DNA from: JADJWR01 sp964509545
GTDB taxonomy: Bacteria; Pseudomonadota; Gammaproteobacteria; Burkholderiales; Burkholderiaceae_F
Length of the DNA stretch: 52,619 nucleotides
Direction: 5' to 3'
Assembly: GCA_964509545.1 (NCBI GenBank)
Contig: CAZDXQ010000024.1
Location: forward strand, 1-52,619
In this document: piece by piece, positions 30,962 through 42,181 of the stretch
Layout: each line of letters opens with the position of its first letter
Numbering within the stretch: position 1 is the stretch's first letter
Notes under the pieces: generated by a model
What the model saw: only the letters and a program-made list of their open reading frames with translations
Databases searched by the model: none
What the model was told of the DNA's origin: nothing
Translations under genes and position numbers: made by a program

Positions 30962-32218
30962 TCAGTCATAGCGCAGCGCCTCGGCCGGCCGAGTGCGCGA
31001 GGCGCGCCAGCTCGGGTACAGGGTGGCCACCAGCGACAGCGCGAGCGAGATCACCGTGATCGGCACGATGTCGGATGCACGCGGATCGGACGGCAGGCTG
31101 CTGATGAAGTAGACCTCGCGCGGCAGGAACTGAACGTTCAGCAGCCGTTCGATCGCGGGCACGATCACGTCGAGGTTGTTCGCCAGCAGCAGTCCGCCGC
31201 CGACGCCGATCAGGGTGCCGAAGACGCCGATCAGCGCACCCTGCACGATGAACACCGCCATGACGCTGCGCGGGCTGGTGCCCAGCGTGCGCAGGATGGC
31301 GATGTCCGACTGCTTCTCGGTCACCGTCATCACCAGCGTCGAGACGAGGTTGAACGCGGCGACGGCGACGATCAGCGTCAGGATGATGAACATCATCCGC
31401 TTCTCGGCGCGCACGGCGGCGAAGTAGGTCGGGTTCTGCCGCGACCAGTCGCGCACGAGCAGTCCGGGCGGAAGCTCGGCGGCGAGGTCGGCGGCCACCT
31501 GCGGCGCCCGCTCGGCGTCCTTCAGCCGCAGGCGCACGCCGCTCGGACCTTCGGCCCGATACAGCCGCTGCGCGTCTCCGATGTCAATCATCGCCAGAGT
31601 GCTGTCGAACTCGAAGTGACCGGATTCGAACGTGCCCGCGACCGTGAACTGGCGCAGCCGCGGCACGACGCCGGCCGGGGTGACGTTGCCTTGCGGCGAG
31701 ATCAGCGTGACCTTGTCGCCGACCGACACCCGCAGCGCGCGCGCCAGTTCGACGCCCAGGATCACGCTGAACCGGCCGTCGGCAAGGTCCGTGATCGCTC
31801 CGCCGCGGACATTGCGCGCGATGTCGGAGACGGCCGGCTCGAGCCGAGGATCGATGCCGCGCACCAGCGCGCCGCGCACGATGTCGCCCTGGGCGAACAT
31901 GCCCTGCGCGTTGACGAATGGCGCTGCCGCGATCACCTCGGCGTTGCGCCCGGCCTGCGCCATGATCGCGTCGGCGTCGGCGACAAAGCCGGCGTAGCCG
32001 CTGATCTCGACGTGCGAGACCGCGGCCAGCATCCGTTCGCGCACTTCCTTGACGAAGCCGTTCATCACCGACAGCACGACGATCAGCGCTGCCACGCCGA
32101 GGGCGATTCCGGCCATCGACACTGCCGAGATGAACGAGATGAAGCCGTTGCGGCGGCGCGCGCGGCGCCCGGCGCGCGTGTAGCGCAGGCCGATGCGGAC
32201 TTCGTAGGGAAGATTCAA
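30962..32218 (-). CDS. lolC: Lipoprotein-releasing system permease LolC/LolE
   Basis: About 418 residues, FtsX-like permease. Four membrane segments: near 25-50 (FISFISAVSMAGIALGVAALIVVLSVM), then a large periplasmic domain with MNGFVKEVRERMLAAVSHVEI, and 270-295, 320-345 and 385-410. The end YPSWRASRTRPAEALRYD is the family C-terminus. The only start that fits the family N-terminus LPYEVRIGLRYTR is a TTG at 32218 (LNLPYEV...), as there is no nearby ATG or GTG. One permease gene is seen beside lolD, so the system may use a single LolC/E-type protein. Confidence 0.92.
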   Translation of the reverse strand: MNLPYEVRIGLRYTRAGRRARRRNGFISFISAVSMAGIALGVAALIVVLSVMNGFVKEVRERMLAAVSHVEISGYAGFVADADAIMAQAGRNAEVIAAAPFVNAQGMFAQGDIVRGALVRGIDPRLEPAVSDIARNVRGGAITDLADGRFSVILGVELARALRVSVGDKVTLISPQGNVTPAGVVPRLRQFTVAGTFESGHFEFDSTLAMIDIGDAQRLYRAEGPSGVRLRLKDAERAPQVAADLAAELPPGLLVRDWSRQNPTYFAAVRAEKRMMFIILTLIVAVAAFNLVSTLVMTVTEKQSDIAILRTLGTSPRSVMAVFIVQGALIGVFGTLIGVGGGLLLANNLDVIVPAIERLLNVQFLPREVYFISSLPSDPRASDIVPITVISLALSLVATLYPSWRASRTRPAEALRYD

Positions 32219-32246
32219 GGCAGGGACCGGAGCGGTAGGCGGGCGG

Positions 32247-32252
32247 ATTCTA
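32247..32252 (-). promoter_or_regulatory. -10 box for lolCD
   Basis: Minus strand TAGAAT, 28 bases before the proposed TTG start of lolC. The -35 is not convincing. It is close to an identical TAGAAT on the plus strand for the divergent rpfE-like gene. Confidence 0.35.
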
Positions 32253-32371
32253 TCGAAGGGTCCGACGCCGATTGCGCAAAACCCCTCTGCCCGACATCGC
32301 TGGCGCCGAGGCGGCATCCGCCCACACGCCTGCGCATCGCGCATGCCGCCGGTGGCCCTGCGAAAGCTCAA

Positions 32372-32377
32372 TAGAAT
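32372..32377 (+). promoter_or_regulatory. -10 box TAGAAT close to the rpfE-like start (leaderless candidate)
   Basis: TAGAAT ends seven bases before ATG 32385 with no Shine-Dalgarno, so the message could be leaderless. An alternative ATG at 32343 would lie upstream of this box and is disfavoured. Confidence 0.42.
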
Positions 32378-32384
32378 CGCCTTC

Positions 32385-33422
32385 ATGCGTTGGACGGTCG
32401 TCGTTCCCGGGGCGCTGCTGCCCTCACCCATCGCCGCCGACGTGCTCGCCGGCGCGCCCGCGCCATGGCTGCAGAGCGTGCTGGCCCGGGCGCTGGCCGG
32501 GCCCGCCATCACTTTCGACGGCCACGGCGCGCCGCACCTGGGCTGGCTGTGGCAGCAGTTCGGCGGCACGGGCGAGCCGGTGACCGCGCCTTACGCACTG
32601 CGCGCGTTCGGTTTGCAGGCCGATGTCGATGCGCAGTGCTGGCATGTCGACCCCGTGCATTTCGCCGTGACGCTCGATCACCTGCTGGTGACGTCCCTTG
32701 ACGAGGCGCCACTGCGCCCGGAAGAGGAAGCGGTGCTTGCCGAACACCTGCGCGCGGCGCTCCGGCAGTGCCCCGCGGCGCCGCGGCTGCATCTGCACCG
32801 GGGCCAGTGGCTGCTGACGCTGTCCGCCCCATGGTCACTGCGGGCCACGCCGCTGGACGGTGCCATCGGCAGGCCGGCGCATGAGCACTGGCCCGAGGGT
32901 GCCGATGCAACCGCCTGGCGCAGGCTGCTGACCGAAGTGCAGATGCGCTGGCACCAGGAGCCGCTGAACGAGTTCCGCGAAGCGCGAGGCGAGCGGACGG
33001 TCAATGCGCTGTGGCTGCACGGTGGCGGCGTCTGGTCGGCGCTGCCGAAGCAGCCATTTGCCGCCGTGGTCGGTGACGATGCGGTGCTGCGCGGATGGGC
33101 GCTCGCCTCGGCAGTGTCGCCCGAGGCGCTGCTCGACGACGGCGCCGTGCCACCGCCGCGCGGCAACGTGGTCTCGCTCCGGCGCGACCTGCTGCTGCCG
33201 GCGCAGTTCGAAGCGAGCGAGTGGCTGTCGCGCCTGGCGCAACTCGAAGCGGCGCTGCGCGCGCTGTGCGAGGTCTGCTTTTCCTCCGGTTACGAGGAAA
33301 TCGATCTGGTGCTTGGCGGACGGCGACAGGCGCGCGTGGTCCACCTGCGTCGGCGCGACGCCTGGCGTTTCTGGCGCCGCGCGCCGCTACCGTCGGCACT
33401 CGCCGAAGCGACCGAGCCATGA
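32385..33422 (+). CDS. RpfE-type protein (COG4255-like), recJ partner
   Basis: 345 residues. The N-terminus MRWTVVVPGALLP and the segments HVDPVHFAVTLDHLLVT and NALWLHGGGVWSALP resemble the RpfE-type family, a group related to cofactor-independent phosphoglycerate mutase-like proteins and found next to recJ in many beta- and gammaproteobacteria. In Xanthomonas rpfE lies in the rpf gene region and affects virulence-factor production; here no DSF signalling genes are seen. The biochemical role is unknown. The stop overlaps recJ (ATGA). Confidence 0.8.
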   Translation: MRWTVVVPGALLPSPIAADVLAGAPAPWLQSVLARALAGPAITFDGHGAPHLGWLWQQFGGTGEPVTAPYALRAFGLQADVDAQCWHVDPVHFAVTLDHLLVTSLDEAPLRPEEEAVLAEHLRAALRQCPAAPRLHLHRGQWLLTLSAPWSLRATPLDGAIGRPAHEHWPEGADATAWRRLLTEVQMRWHQEPLNEFREARGERTVNALWLHGGGVWSALPKQPFAAVVGDDAVLRGWALASAVSPEALLDDGAVPPPRGNVVSLRRDLLLPAQFEASEWLSRLAQLEAALRALCEVCFSSGYEEIDLVLGGRRQARVVHLRRRDAWRFWRRAPLPSALAEATEP

Positions 33423-35116
33423 CGGTCCAACTGGTGCACAGGTTTTTCGATGCCAGTGCGGCGCAGCGGCTGGCTGCGCAGGGCATCGCGCGGCCGTTGG
33501 CCCGCGCGCTCGCGGCGCGCGGCGTCGCCCGACCGGGCGAGCTCGATCTGGCGATGCGCGAACTGATCGCGCCGCCGCAGCTTTCGCACGTGAATGACGC
33601 GGCGAAGCTGCTCGCCGACCGGATCGAGGCCGGCGCGCGACTGCTGATCGTCGCCGACTATGACTGCGACGGCGCCACGGCCTGCGCGGTCGGCCTGCGC
33701 GGCCTGCGGGCGATGGGCGCGCGCGTCGACTTCCTCGTGCCCAACCGCTTCGACTACGGCTACGGGCTGACGCCGGAGATCGTCGATCTGGCTGCGGCCC
33801 GGGCGCAAGGCCGCCCGGACCTGTTGATCACCGTCGACAACGGCATCGCCAGCGTCGCCGGCGTGGCCCGCGCCCGCGAACTCGGAATCGAGGTGCTGAT
33901 CACCGACCACCACCTGCCCGGCGAGCGGCTGCCCGACGCCGCGGTCATCGTCAACCCCAACCAGCGCGGCTGCGGCTTCCCGAGCAAGAACCTGGCCGGG
34001 GTCGGCGTCATGTTCTACGTGCTGCTGGCGCTGCGCGCCGAGCTGCGCGCGCGCGGCCGCCACTCGGAGGCGATGCAGCCGAAGCTGAATGTGCTGCTCG
34101 ACCTCGTCGCCCTCGGCACCGTGGCCGACGTGGTGCCGCTTGACCGCAACAACCGCATCCTCGTCGCCGCCGGCCTGCAGCGCATCCGCAACGGCGAGTC
34201 CGTGGCCGGCATCGCCGCGTTGTTCCAGGTGGCCGGCCGCAGCGCGCACATGGCGCGCGCGTCCGACCTCGGTTTTGCGATCGGACCGCGGATCAATGCC
34301 GCCGGGCGGCTCACCGACATGACGGTGGGCATCGAGTGCCTGCTCACCGACGAGCCGGCGCGCGCGCTCGAACTCGCCCGCCAGCTCGATGAACTGAACC
34401 GCGAGCGGCGCTCGATCGAGGCCGACATGCAGCTCGACGCGCTGGCCGAACTCGACGACGCGGACGTCGGCAACCGCCGAACGATCACGCTGTTCAACGA
34501 GGGCTGGCACCAGGGCGTGGTCGGCCTGGTGGCCTCGCGCGTGAAGGAGCGCCACCACCGGCCGACGATCGCCTTCGCCCGCGCCGACGAACGCAGCCTG
34601 CGCGGATCGGGCCGCTCGATCGAAGGCGTCCATCTTCGCGACGTGCTCGACCTCGTGACCAAGGCGGCACCGGCGATGGTCGACAAGTTCGGCGGCCATG
34701 CGATGGCAGCGGGGCTGACGCTCGCCGCCGAGCACTACGAAGGCTTCAGCGAGGCGTTCGAGGCGGCGACGCGCGCCAGCTGCGATGCGGATCTGTTCGC
34801 GCGCCGCATCGCCACCGACGGACCTTTGCTCGCCGAAGAGATCAACCTGGCGCTGGTCGAGGCGATCGACCGGCAGATCTGGGGCCAGGGCTTCGCGCCG
34901 CCGCTGTTCGACAACGAGTTCGCTGTCGTCGAACAGCGTCTGCTCAAGGACGCGCACCTGAAGCTGACGCTGGAACTCGAAGGCAGCCGCTTCAACGCCA
35001 TCTGGTTCCGGCGAACGGAACCGTTGCCGACACGGGTGCGCCTCGCTTACCGGCCCGCCGCCGACGAATACCAGGGGACGCGGCGCATCACGCTGTTCGT
35101 CGAACATGCGGCATGA
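33419..35116 (+). CDS. recJ: Single-strand-specific exonuclease RecJ
   Basis: 5'-3' single-strand DNA exonuclease of recombination and mismatch repair. 565 residues. DHH domain: LLIVADYDCDGATACAVGLRGL (motif I), TVDNGIASVAGVARA, ITDHHLPGERLPDAAVIVNPNQ (DHH motif), LVALGTVADVVPL and the catalytic NAAGRLTDM. DHHA1 region with GHAMAAGLTL (GGHxxAAG) near 430, then the C-terminal OB-like domain. ATG 33419 overlaps the rpfE-like stop (ATGA); the longer upstream frame is antisense to that gene and rejected. Confidence 0.96.
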   Translation: MTVQLVHRFFDASAAQRLAAQGIARPLARALAARGVARPGELDLAMRELIAPPQLSHVNDAAKLLADRIEAGARLLIVADYDCDGATACAVGLRGLRAMGARVDFLVPNRFDYGYGLTPEIVDLAAARAQGRPDLLITVDNGIASVAGVARARELGIEVLITDHHLPGERLPDAAVIVNPNQRGCGFPSKNLAGVGVMFYVLLALRAELRARGRHSEAMQPKLNVLLDLVALGTVADVVPLDRNNRILVAAGLQRIRNGESVAGIAALFQVAGRSAHMARASDLGFAIGPRINAAGRLTDMTVGIECLLTDEPARALELARQLDELNRERRSIEADMQLDALAELDDADVGNRRTITLFNEGWHQGVVGLVASRVKERHHRPTIAFARADERSLRGSGRSIEGVHLRDVLDLVTKAAPAMVDKFGGHAMAAGLTLAAEHYEGFSEAFEAATRASCDADLFARRIATDGPLLAEEINLALVEAIDRQIWGQGFAPPLFDNEFAVVEQRLLKDAHLKLTLELEGSRFNAIWFRRTEPLPTRVRLAYRPAADEYQGTRRITLFVEHAA

Positions 35117-35200
35117 GACTGAGCCGCCCGCGGCACGCCCCGCCCGGTTCCACAAGGCCAGCGAGGCCACCGGCGCGAGGCCGTGACAGTCGAGCGCGAA

Positions 35201-35722
35201 ATGGCCGTTAGCCTGCGTTTGGCCGTCGACGGTGATCGGCCCGGGATCTTCGCCGTGCATCTGCGGGCCGTGCGCGAAACCTGTTCGCGCTCGTATTCGC
35301 CGCAGCAGATCGCCGCCTGGACCAACGTGCTTTCGGTCGATGACTACACGACGCTGATGCGCAGGCGGCTGCTGGTCGTGGCGACCGATGCGGACACCGT
35401 CGTCGGTTTCGGCCAGCTCGATCCCGACGCAGGCGAAATCGACGCCGTATACGTGCTTCCGCAACGTCAGGGCGAAGGCATCGGTCGGCGGCTGTTGTCC
35501 GAACTTGAGCGGCTGGCCCTCCTGCGCGGCCTGCGCCGGCTGGCGGTGTCGGCGACGCTGAATGCCACAGGCTTCTACGAGCGGGCCGGCTACGCACGCC
35601 GCCACGTTGCCGTGCACCGGACGCTGACCGGCGTGCAACTGGCTTGCGTACGGATGGGCAAGACGCTCGAACCTTCCCGCAGCCGACCGGATCGTCGTCA
35701 TGGCGGCTGCACCGCCGCGTGA
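35201..35722 (+). CDS. GNAT-family N-acetyltransferase
   Basis: 173 residues. GNAT pattern: RLAVDGDRPGIFAVHLRAVRETC at the start, AWTNVLSVDDYTTLM, VVGFGQLDPDAGEIDAVYVLPQRQGEGIGRRLLSELERLA (motif A, Q/R-x-x-G-x-G/A acetyl-CoA loop as RQGEGIGRRLL) and SATLNATGFYERAGY (motif B). The substrate is unknown. ATG 35201 is preferred; a GTG at 35183 in the same frame is also possible. It lies between recJ and prfB on the same strand. Confidence 0.85.
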   Translation: MAVSLRLAVDGDRPGIFAVHLRAVRETCSRSYSPQQIAAWTNVLSVDDYTTLMRRRLLVVATDADTVVGFGQLDPDAGEIDAVYVLPQRQGEGIGRRLLSELERLALLRGLRRLAVSATLNATGFYERAGYARRHVAVHRTLTGVQLACVRMGKTLEPSRSRPDRRHGGCTAA

Positions 35723-35828
35723 GCGGCGGTGTGCGCCAGCGCGCGGAGCCTTTCGGCCGGATTCCGCCGAGAGCGCTCCGCCGACGGCGTCGATGTCCGT
35801 CGCGTCGCTGTCGCAGTGAACAACTTCC

Positions 35829-35834
35829 TATAAT
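35829..35834 (+). promoter_or_regulatory. -10 box of prfB
   Basis: A perfect TATAAT about 27 bases before the prfB ATG. The -35 at the expected distance (TCGCTG-like) is weak. A Shine-Dalgarno AAGGA sits eight bases before the ATG. Confidence 0.6.
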
Positions 35835-35860
35835 CCGCGCCTTGCTCAAGGATTGCCACA

Positions 35861-36965
<1,105 letters not shown>

Positions 36966-37069
36966 TGCCGGATGCGCCGCGGCGGTCGATGAGAGTCGAC
37001 GCCATGCTCCGTGGCGCCACCCGCTTACCCCCACTTCCGTTCTGTTGCCGCTGCTGAGGCCCGACGAAC

Positions 37070-37822
37070 ATGGAACTCGTGATTCTCACCGGCGCATCGC
37101 GCGGCCTCGGCCGCGCGATGGCCGAACAATTGCTCGCCGCCGACCGGCTGCTGCTGACGATCTCGCGCCGGCCTGACACCTCGCTGCAGGATCTCGCCGC
37201 CGCGCGCGGCGCGAAGCTCGAACAGTGGGCGCTCGATCTCGCGCACGGCGTCGGCGCCGCGGCGCGGCTCGAGTCATGGCTGCGCGAGCAGGATGCCCGT
37301 GCGATCGGCGCGGCAACGCTGATCAACAATGCCGGACTGCTCGGCCGCGTCGGACCGCTGCAGCAGGCCGACGCCGAGAGCATCGCCGATGCGTTGCGCG
37401 TCGGGCTCGAAGCGCCCGCCCTGCTCGCCGCCGCCTTCCTGCGTGCAACCGAGCCCTGGAGCGCGACGCGCAAGGTGCTGAACATTTCCTCCGGTGCCGG
37501 GCGGCGCGCGATTGCCGGCTGGGCCGTCTACTGTGCCGCCAAGGCCGGCCTCGATCAGCTGACGCGGGTGATGGCCGAGGACGAGGCGCGGCGGCCCAAC
37601 GGCGCGAAGGTCGTCTCGCTGGCGCCCGGCGTCATCGACACCGACATGCAGGCGGCGCTGCGCTCCGCCGACGGCGCGGGCTTCCCCGACCAGCCGCGGT
37701 TCAAGGAAATGAAGGCCAGCGGCCAGCTGGCCAGCAGCGAAGACGCCGCAGCCCGGGTGCTGGCGTATCTCGGGCGGCCTGATTTCGGCGCCAATCCCGT
37801 CGCCGACGTGCGCGACGCCTGA
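37070..37822 (+). CDS. Short-chain dehydrogenase/reductase
   Basis: 250 residues. Rossmann motif TGASRGLGRAMAEQLL, NNAG block LINNAGLLGRVGPLQ, catalytic Ser in NISSGAGRRAIAGW, Tyr-x3-Lys in YCAAKAG and LAPGVIDTDMQAALR. The overall pattern is like the sepiapterin reductase/benzil reductase group. Substrate unknown. GAGG lies nine bases before ATG 37070. It sits between prfB and lysS on the same strand, an insertion in what is often a direct prfB-lysS pair. Confidence 0.88.
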   Translation: MELVILTGASRGLGRAMAEQLLAADRLLLTISRRPDTSLQDLAAARGAKLEQWALDLAHGVGAAARLESWLREQDARAIGAATLINNAGLLGRVGPLQQADAESIADALRVGLEAPALLAAAFLRATEPWSATRKVLNISSGAGRRAIAGWAVYCAAKAGLDQLTRVMAEDEARRPNGAKVVSLAPGVIDTDMQAALRSADGAGFPDQPRFKEMKASGQLASSEDAAARVLAYLGRPDFGANPVADVRDA

Positions 37823-37839
37823 ACCACAAGAACAACGCC

Positions 37840-39351
<1,512 letters not shown>

Positions 39352-39409
39352 GCAGGCTCGGCCCCGCCGCCGCGCTCGTTCCGGAGTGCCAAGCTGCCGC
39401 GCCCGCCCG

Positions 39410-40246
39410 ATGAGCAAGGCCGACCTTCGAACGCAGCCGACCAACGCCGCGCGGCTACTGGCGTTGCAGGCGCGGCTGCTGGCACGGGCGCAGCAGCAAG
39501 CGCCGCGCGACTGGCTGCCGGTGGTGATCGGCGGCCACGAAGTTGGCGTCGCCAGCCCCGAGGTGGCGAGCTTCCTCGCCGCGCGCACGCCGCATTTCGG
39601 ACTGCTCGATTACCGCCTCCTGCTTCTCGACGACGGGCTCGACGCTGCCCGGCGCAGCGCCATGCTCGCCGACTGCGCGCTGCGGCTGCGCGATGCCGGC
39701 CTGCTGCGCGGCTGGCGTGACGAGCGGCTCGACATCCGCGCCGAACCGGAGCTCGCGCCGCTGGCGGTGATCGAGCGCGCCGCCTGCCGCACGCTCGGCA
39801 TCACGACGACGGCGGTGCACCTGAATGCCTTCTTGCCCGGCGGCGAACTGATCGTCGCCCGGCGGGCCGAGCACAAGCAGATCGACCCGGGGCTATGGGA
39901 CAACCTTGTCGGCGGCATGGTGCCGGCCGGAGAAAGCGAAGTGCAGGCGCTGCAACGCGAGGCGTTCGAGGAAGCCGGGCTCGATCTCGATCCGGCCACG
40001 CTCGTGCGCGGCGGCCGCGTGCACGTCACTCGACCGGTGGCCGAGGGCTTCCAGTCCGAGATCGTGCAGGTCTTCGACACCGTGCTCGCCGACACCACGG
40101 CGCTGCGCAACCGCGACGGCGAGGTCGCCGCCATCGAGCGGCGTCCGGTTGCGGCCGTGGTCGAGGCGATCGAGCGAAACGAATTCACGCTCGAGTCGGC
40201 GCTGGTCGCGCTCGATGGCCTGTTGCGCAGCGCCGATCGCCGCTGA
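39410..40246 (+). CDS. Nudix hydrolase with N-terminal DUF4743-like domain
   Basis: 278 residues. The Nudix box is exact: GMVPAGESEVQALQREAFEEAGL (GX5EX7REUXEEXGU). An N-terminal ~120 residue region (WLPVVIGGHEVGVASPEVASFLA...HFGLLDYRL) resembles the DUF4743 domain of Nudix proteins related to the thiamine pyrophosphokinase-linked group. These act on nucleoside diphosphate derivatives, substrate not certain. ATG 39410 (MSKADLRTQ) gives the best fit; there is no obvious Shine-Dalgarno. Next to the bicarbonate transporter gene, five bases apart. Confidence 0.85.
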   Translation: MSKADLRTQPTNAARLLALQARLLARAQQQAPRDWLPVVIGGHEVGVASPEVASFLAARTPHFGLLDYRLLLLDDGLDAARRSAMLADCALRLRDAGLLRGWRDERLDIRAEPELAPLAVIERAACRTLGITTTAVHLNAFLPGGELIVARRAEHKQIDPGLWDNLVGGMVPAGESEVQALQREAFEEAGLDLDPATLVRGGRVHVTRPVAEGFQSEIVQVFDTVLADTTALRNRDGEVAAIERRPVAAVVEAIERNEFTLESALVALDGLLRSADRR

Positions 40247-40251
40247 CCGCC

Positions 40252-41181
40252 ATGGATCCGGTCGTCCTGTTCTTCCTGCTCGGACTGATCGCGCGCGTCG
40301 CCAGGAGCGACCTGCGGCTGCCCGAAGCGATGTACGAAGCGCTGGCCATCTACCTGCTGCTGGCGATCGGCCTGAAAGGCGGCGTGCAGCTGGCGCAGCA
40401 GCCGCTGGCCGCGGTGCTGCCTCAGGCGCTGGCAGCCATCGCGCTCGGCGCCGCCATCCCGCTGCTGCTCTATCCGCTGCTGCGGCTGAAGCTGCCGCGC
40501 GCCGACGCGGCGTCGATCGCCGCCCACTACGGTTCGGTGTCGGTCGTGACCTTCGCCGTGGCCGCGAGTTTCCTCGCCGCGCAGGCGATCGACGCCGAAA
40601 GCTACATGCCGCTGATCGTGGCGCTGATGGAGGCGCCGGGCATCGTCGTCGGCATCGTGCTGGCGCGTGCCGGCAGCGGCGAGCGCATCGCCTGGGGCGC
40701 GCTGGCGCATGAGGTGCTGTTCGGCAAGAGCGTGCTGCTGCTGCTCGGCGGCCTCGTCATCGGCGCCGCGATCGGTCCCGAGGGCAGCGTCCCGATCGCG
40801 CCGCTGTTCACCGATCTGTTCAAGGGCGTGCTGGCGCTGTTCCTGCTGGAAATGGGGCTGGTCGCCGGCGGCCGCATCGGTGACCTGAAGCGCGCCGGCC
40901 CCTTCCTGCTCGCCTTCGGCCTCGGCGCGCCGCTCGTCCTGGCCGCGCTCGGCGCACTGGTCGGCCAGGCGATCGGGCTGTCCCTGGGTGGCACGGCCCT
41001 GCTGGCGACGCTGGCCGCCAGTGCCTCGTATATCGCCGCGCCCACCGCCATGCGCATCGCCGTGCCCGAGGCCAACCCGGCGCTGTCGATCGGCGTTGCG
41101 CTCGGCATCACCTTCCCGTTCAACATCTTCGTCGGCATCCCGCTGTACCTGCAATACGCGCGCTGGATCGGAGGTTCCTGA
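40252..41181 (+). CDS. sbtA: SbtA-type sodium-dependent bicarbonate transporter
   Basis: 309 residues, about ten membrane helices, DUF897/SbtA family. Signatures: GGVQLAQQPLAAVL, AAHYGSVSVVTFAVAASFL, YMPLIVALMEAPGIVVGIVLA, EVLFGKSVLLLLGGLVIG, FLLEMGLVAGGRI, TLAASASYIAAPTAMRIAVPEANPALSIGVALGITFPFNI. SbtA in cyanobacteria is a Na+/HCO3- symporter of the CO2-concentrating mechanism; in heterotrophs its role is less clear, perhaps supply of bicarbonate to carboxylases. Start ATG 40252 follows the Nudix gene. The last stop base overlaps the PII-like gene (TGATG). Confidence 0.92.
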   Translation: MDPVVLFFLLGLIARVARSDLRLPEAMYEALAIYLLLAIGLKGGVQLAQQPLAAVLPQALAAIALGAAIPLLLYPLLRLKLPRADAASIAAHYGSVSVVTFAVAASFLAAQAIDAESYMPLIVALMEAPGIVVGIVLARAGSGERIAWGALAHEVLFGKSVLLLLGGLVIGAAIGPEGSVPIAPLFTDLFKGVLALFLLEMGLVAGGRIGDLKRAGPFLLAFGLGAPLVLAALGALVGQAIGLSLGGTALLATLAASASYIAAPTAMRIAVPEANPALSIGVALGITFPFNIFVGIPLYLQYARWIGGS

Positions 41182-41483
41182 TGCACACGCACGCGAAGAA
41201 GCTCCTGGTGATCATCGGCGAGGCGGCGCTGGAAAAGCGCCTGATCGGCGACGCCCGACGGCTGGGCGCACACGGCTACACGATCAGCGAGGTGCGCGGC
41301 GGCGGCGAGCGCGGTGACCGCGAGGCGCGCTGGGAGGCGGACCGTTCGATCGAGATGAAGGTGATCTGCGACGAGGCTGTCGCTGCGCAACTGGCGAGCC
41401 ACGTGCTGGCCAGCTACGCGCCGAACTACGCCGTGACGCTTTTCACCGCCGACGTCGGCGTGTTCCGGCCGCGGAAGTTCTAG
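41181..41483 (+). CDS. PII-like SbtB-type regulator of SbtA
   Basis: 100 residues with a PII-like ferredoxin fold: KKLLVIIGEAALEKRLIGDARRLGAHGYTISEVRGGGERGDREARWEADRSIEMKVICDEAVAAQLASHVLASY. The flexible segment around GGGERGDREARWE corresponds to the PII T-loop. SbtB proteins bind adenyl nucleotides and control SbtA. The C-terminal Cys-containing hairpin of cyanobacterial SbtB is absent. The GGAGG before ATG 41181 and the one-base overlap with sbtA show co-translation. Confidence 0.85.
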   Translation: MHTHAKKLLVIIGEAALEKRLIGDARRLGAHGYTISEVRGGGERGDREARWEADRSIEMKVICDEAVAAQLASHVLASYAPNYAVTLFTADVGVFRPRKF

Positions 41484-41511
41484 CCCGGCGAATGTCCAGC
41501 CGGATGCCGCG

Positions 41512-42084
41512 ATGAGCCGATCGAACGCCGCCGCTGGCGGGCCCGTGCAGCCGAGGACGATCGACCCGGCCAAGGTCGTCCGGCTGATGCTCGCCTTTTT
41601 CGGCGACAGCGAAGTGCCGCTGGCGCGGGCGGTCGCCGCGGAATCGATCCCGGCACCATACCGGCCGCTGCTGGCGCATAACGGCCATATGACGCAGATG
41701 CTCGAGCGCCATTTCGGCGGCGCCCTCAGCCTGCATCCCTATCGCATCCGCCGCGAAGGCGACGTCTACGGCCGGCGCATCGACCTGCGCGCCGCCGGAG
41801 TCGACGGCCCGGTGATGACCGGGATGATGATCTTCAATCTGGCGCGGGTCGGCGCTGCCGTGCGCGACGAGATCGTCCAGGCCGCCTCGCCTCTGGGCGA
41901 GATTCTGATCCGCCGCCGCATCCTGCGCCGGGTCACGCCCGACGCGTTCCTCGAGTTCGCCGCGGACGATCCGCTCGCCTGCCGCTTCGGCCTGCGCACG
42001 CCGCGGCCGGCCTACGGACGGCTGGCGACGATCGACTGCGACGGGCGCCCGGCCGTCGATCTGCTGGAAATCGTGCGGCCGTAA
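41512..42084 (+). CDS. Chorismate-lyase-like (DUF98) protein
   Basis: 190 residues. The pattern LLAHNGHMTQMLERHFGGALSLHPY, GRRIDLRAAGVDGPVMTGMMIFNLARVG, VRDEIVQAASPLGEILI and LATIDCDGRPAVDLLEIV fits the UbiC/DUF98 chorismate lyase-like fold. UbiC makes 4-hydroxybenzoate for ubiquinone, but many members have other or unknown roles. Length and the conserved MT...ER and PLGEIL blocks are family-like. ATG 41512 is the first in frame. It follows sbtAB by 28 bases, so it may share the transcript. Function not proven. Confidence 0.7.
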   Translation: MSRSNAAAGGPVQPRTIDPAKVVRLMLAFFGDSEVPLARAVAAESIPAPYRPLLAHNGHMTQMLERHFGGALSLHPYRIRREGDVYGRRIDLRAAGVDGPVMTGMMIFNLARVGAAVRDEIVQAASPLGEILIRRRILRRVTPDAFLEFAADDPLACRFGLRTPRPAYGRLATIDCDGRPAVDLLEIVRP

Positions 42085-42087
42085 CGC

Positions 42088-42108
42088 CGCAGCCGCGCGC
42101 AGGCTGCG
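42088..42108 (+). terminator. Stem-loop after the chorismate-lyase-like gene
   Basis: CGCAGCC and GGCTGCG pair around a seven-base loop, four bases after the stop codon. No T run follows, so it is at best a weak or Rho-type terminator. It lies in the convergent gap with iscX. Confidence 0.4.
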
Positions 42109-42181
42109 CAACCCCCGGGAGCACGCACCGGGCGCCACAGAGGGTCGGGCAGATTTCAGCGCGGGCGACGCGGCCGCGCGG

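Noticed and set aside
33290..35701. 803-residue open frame on the minus strand
   Set aside because: Antisense to recJ and the GNAT gene, both with clear catalytic motifs.
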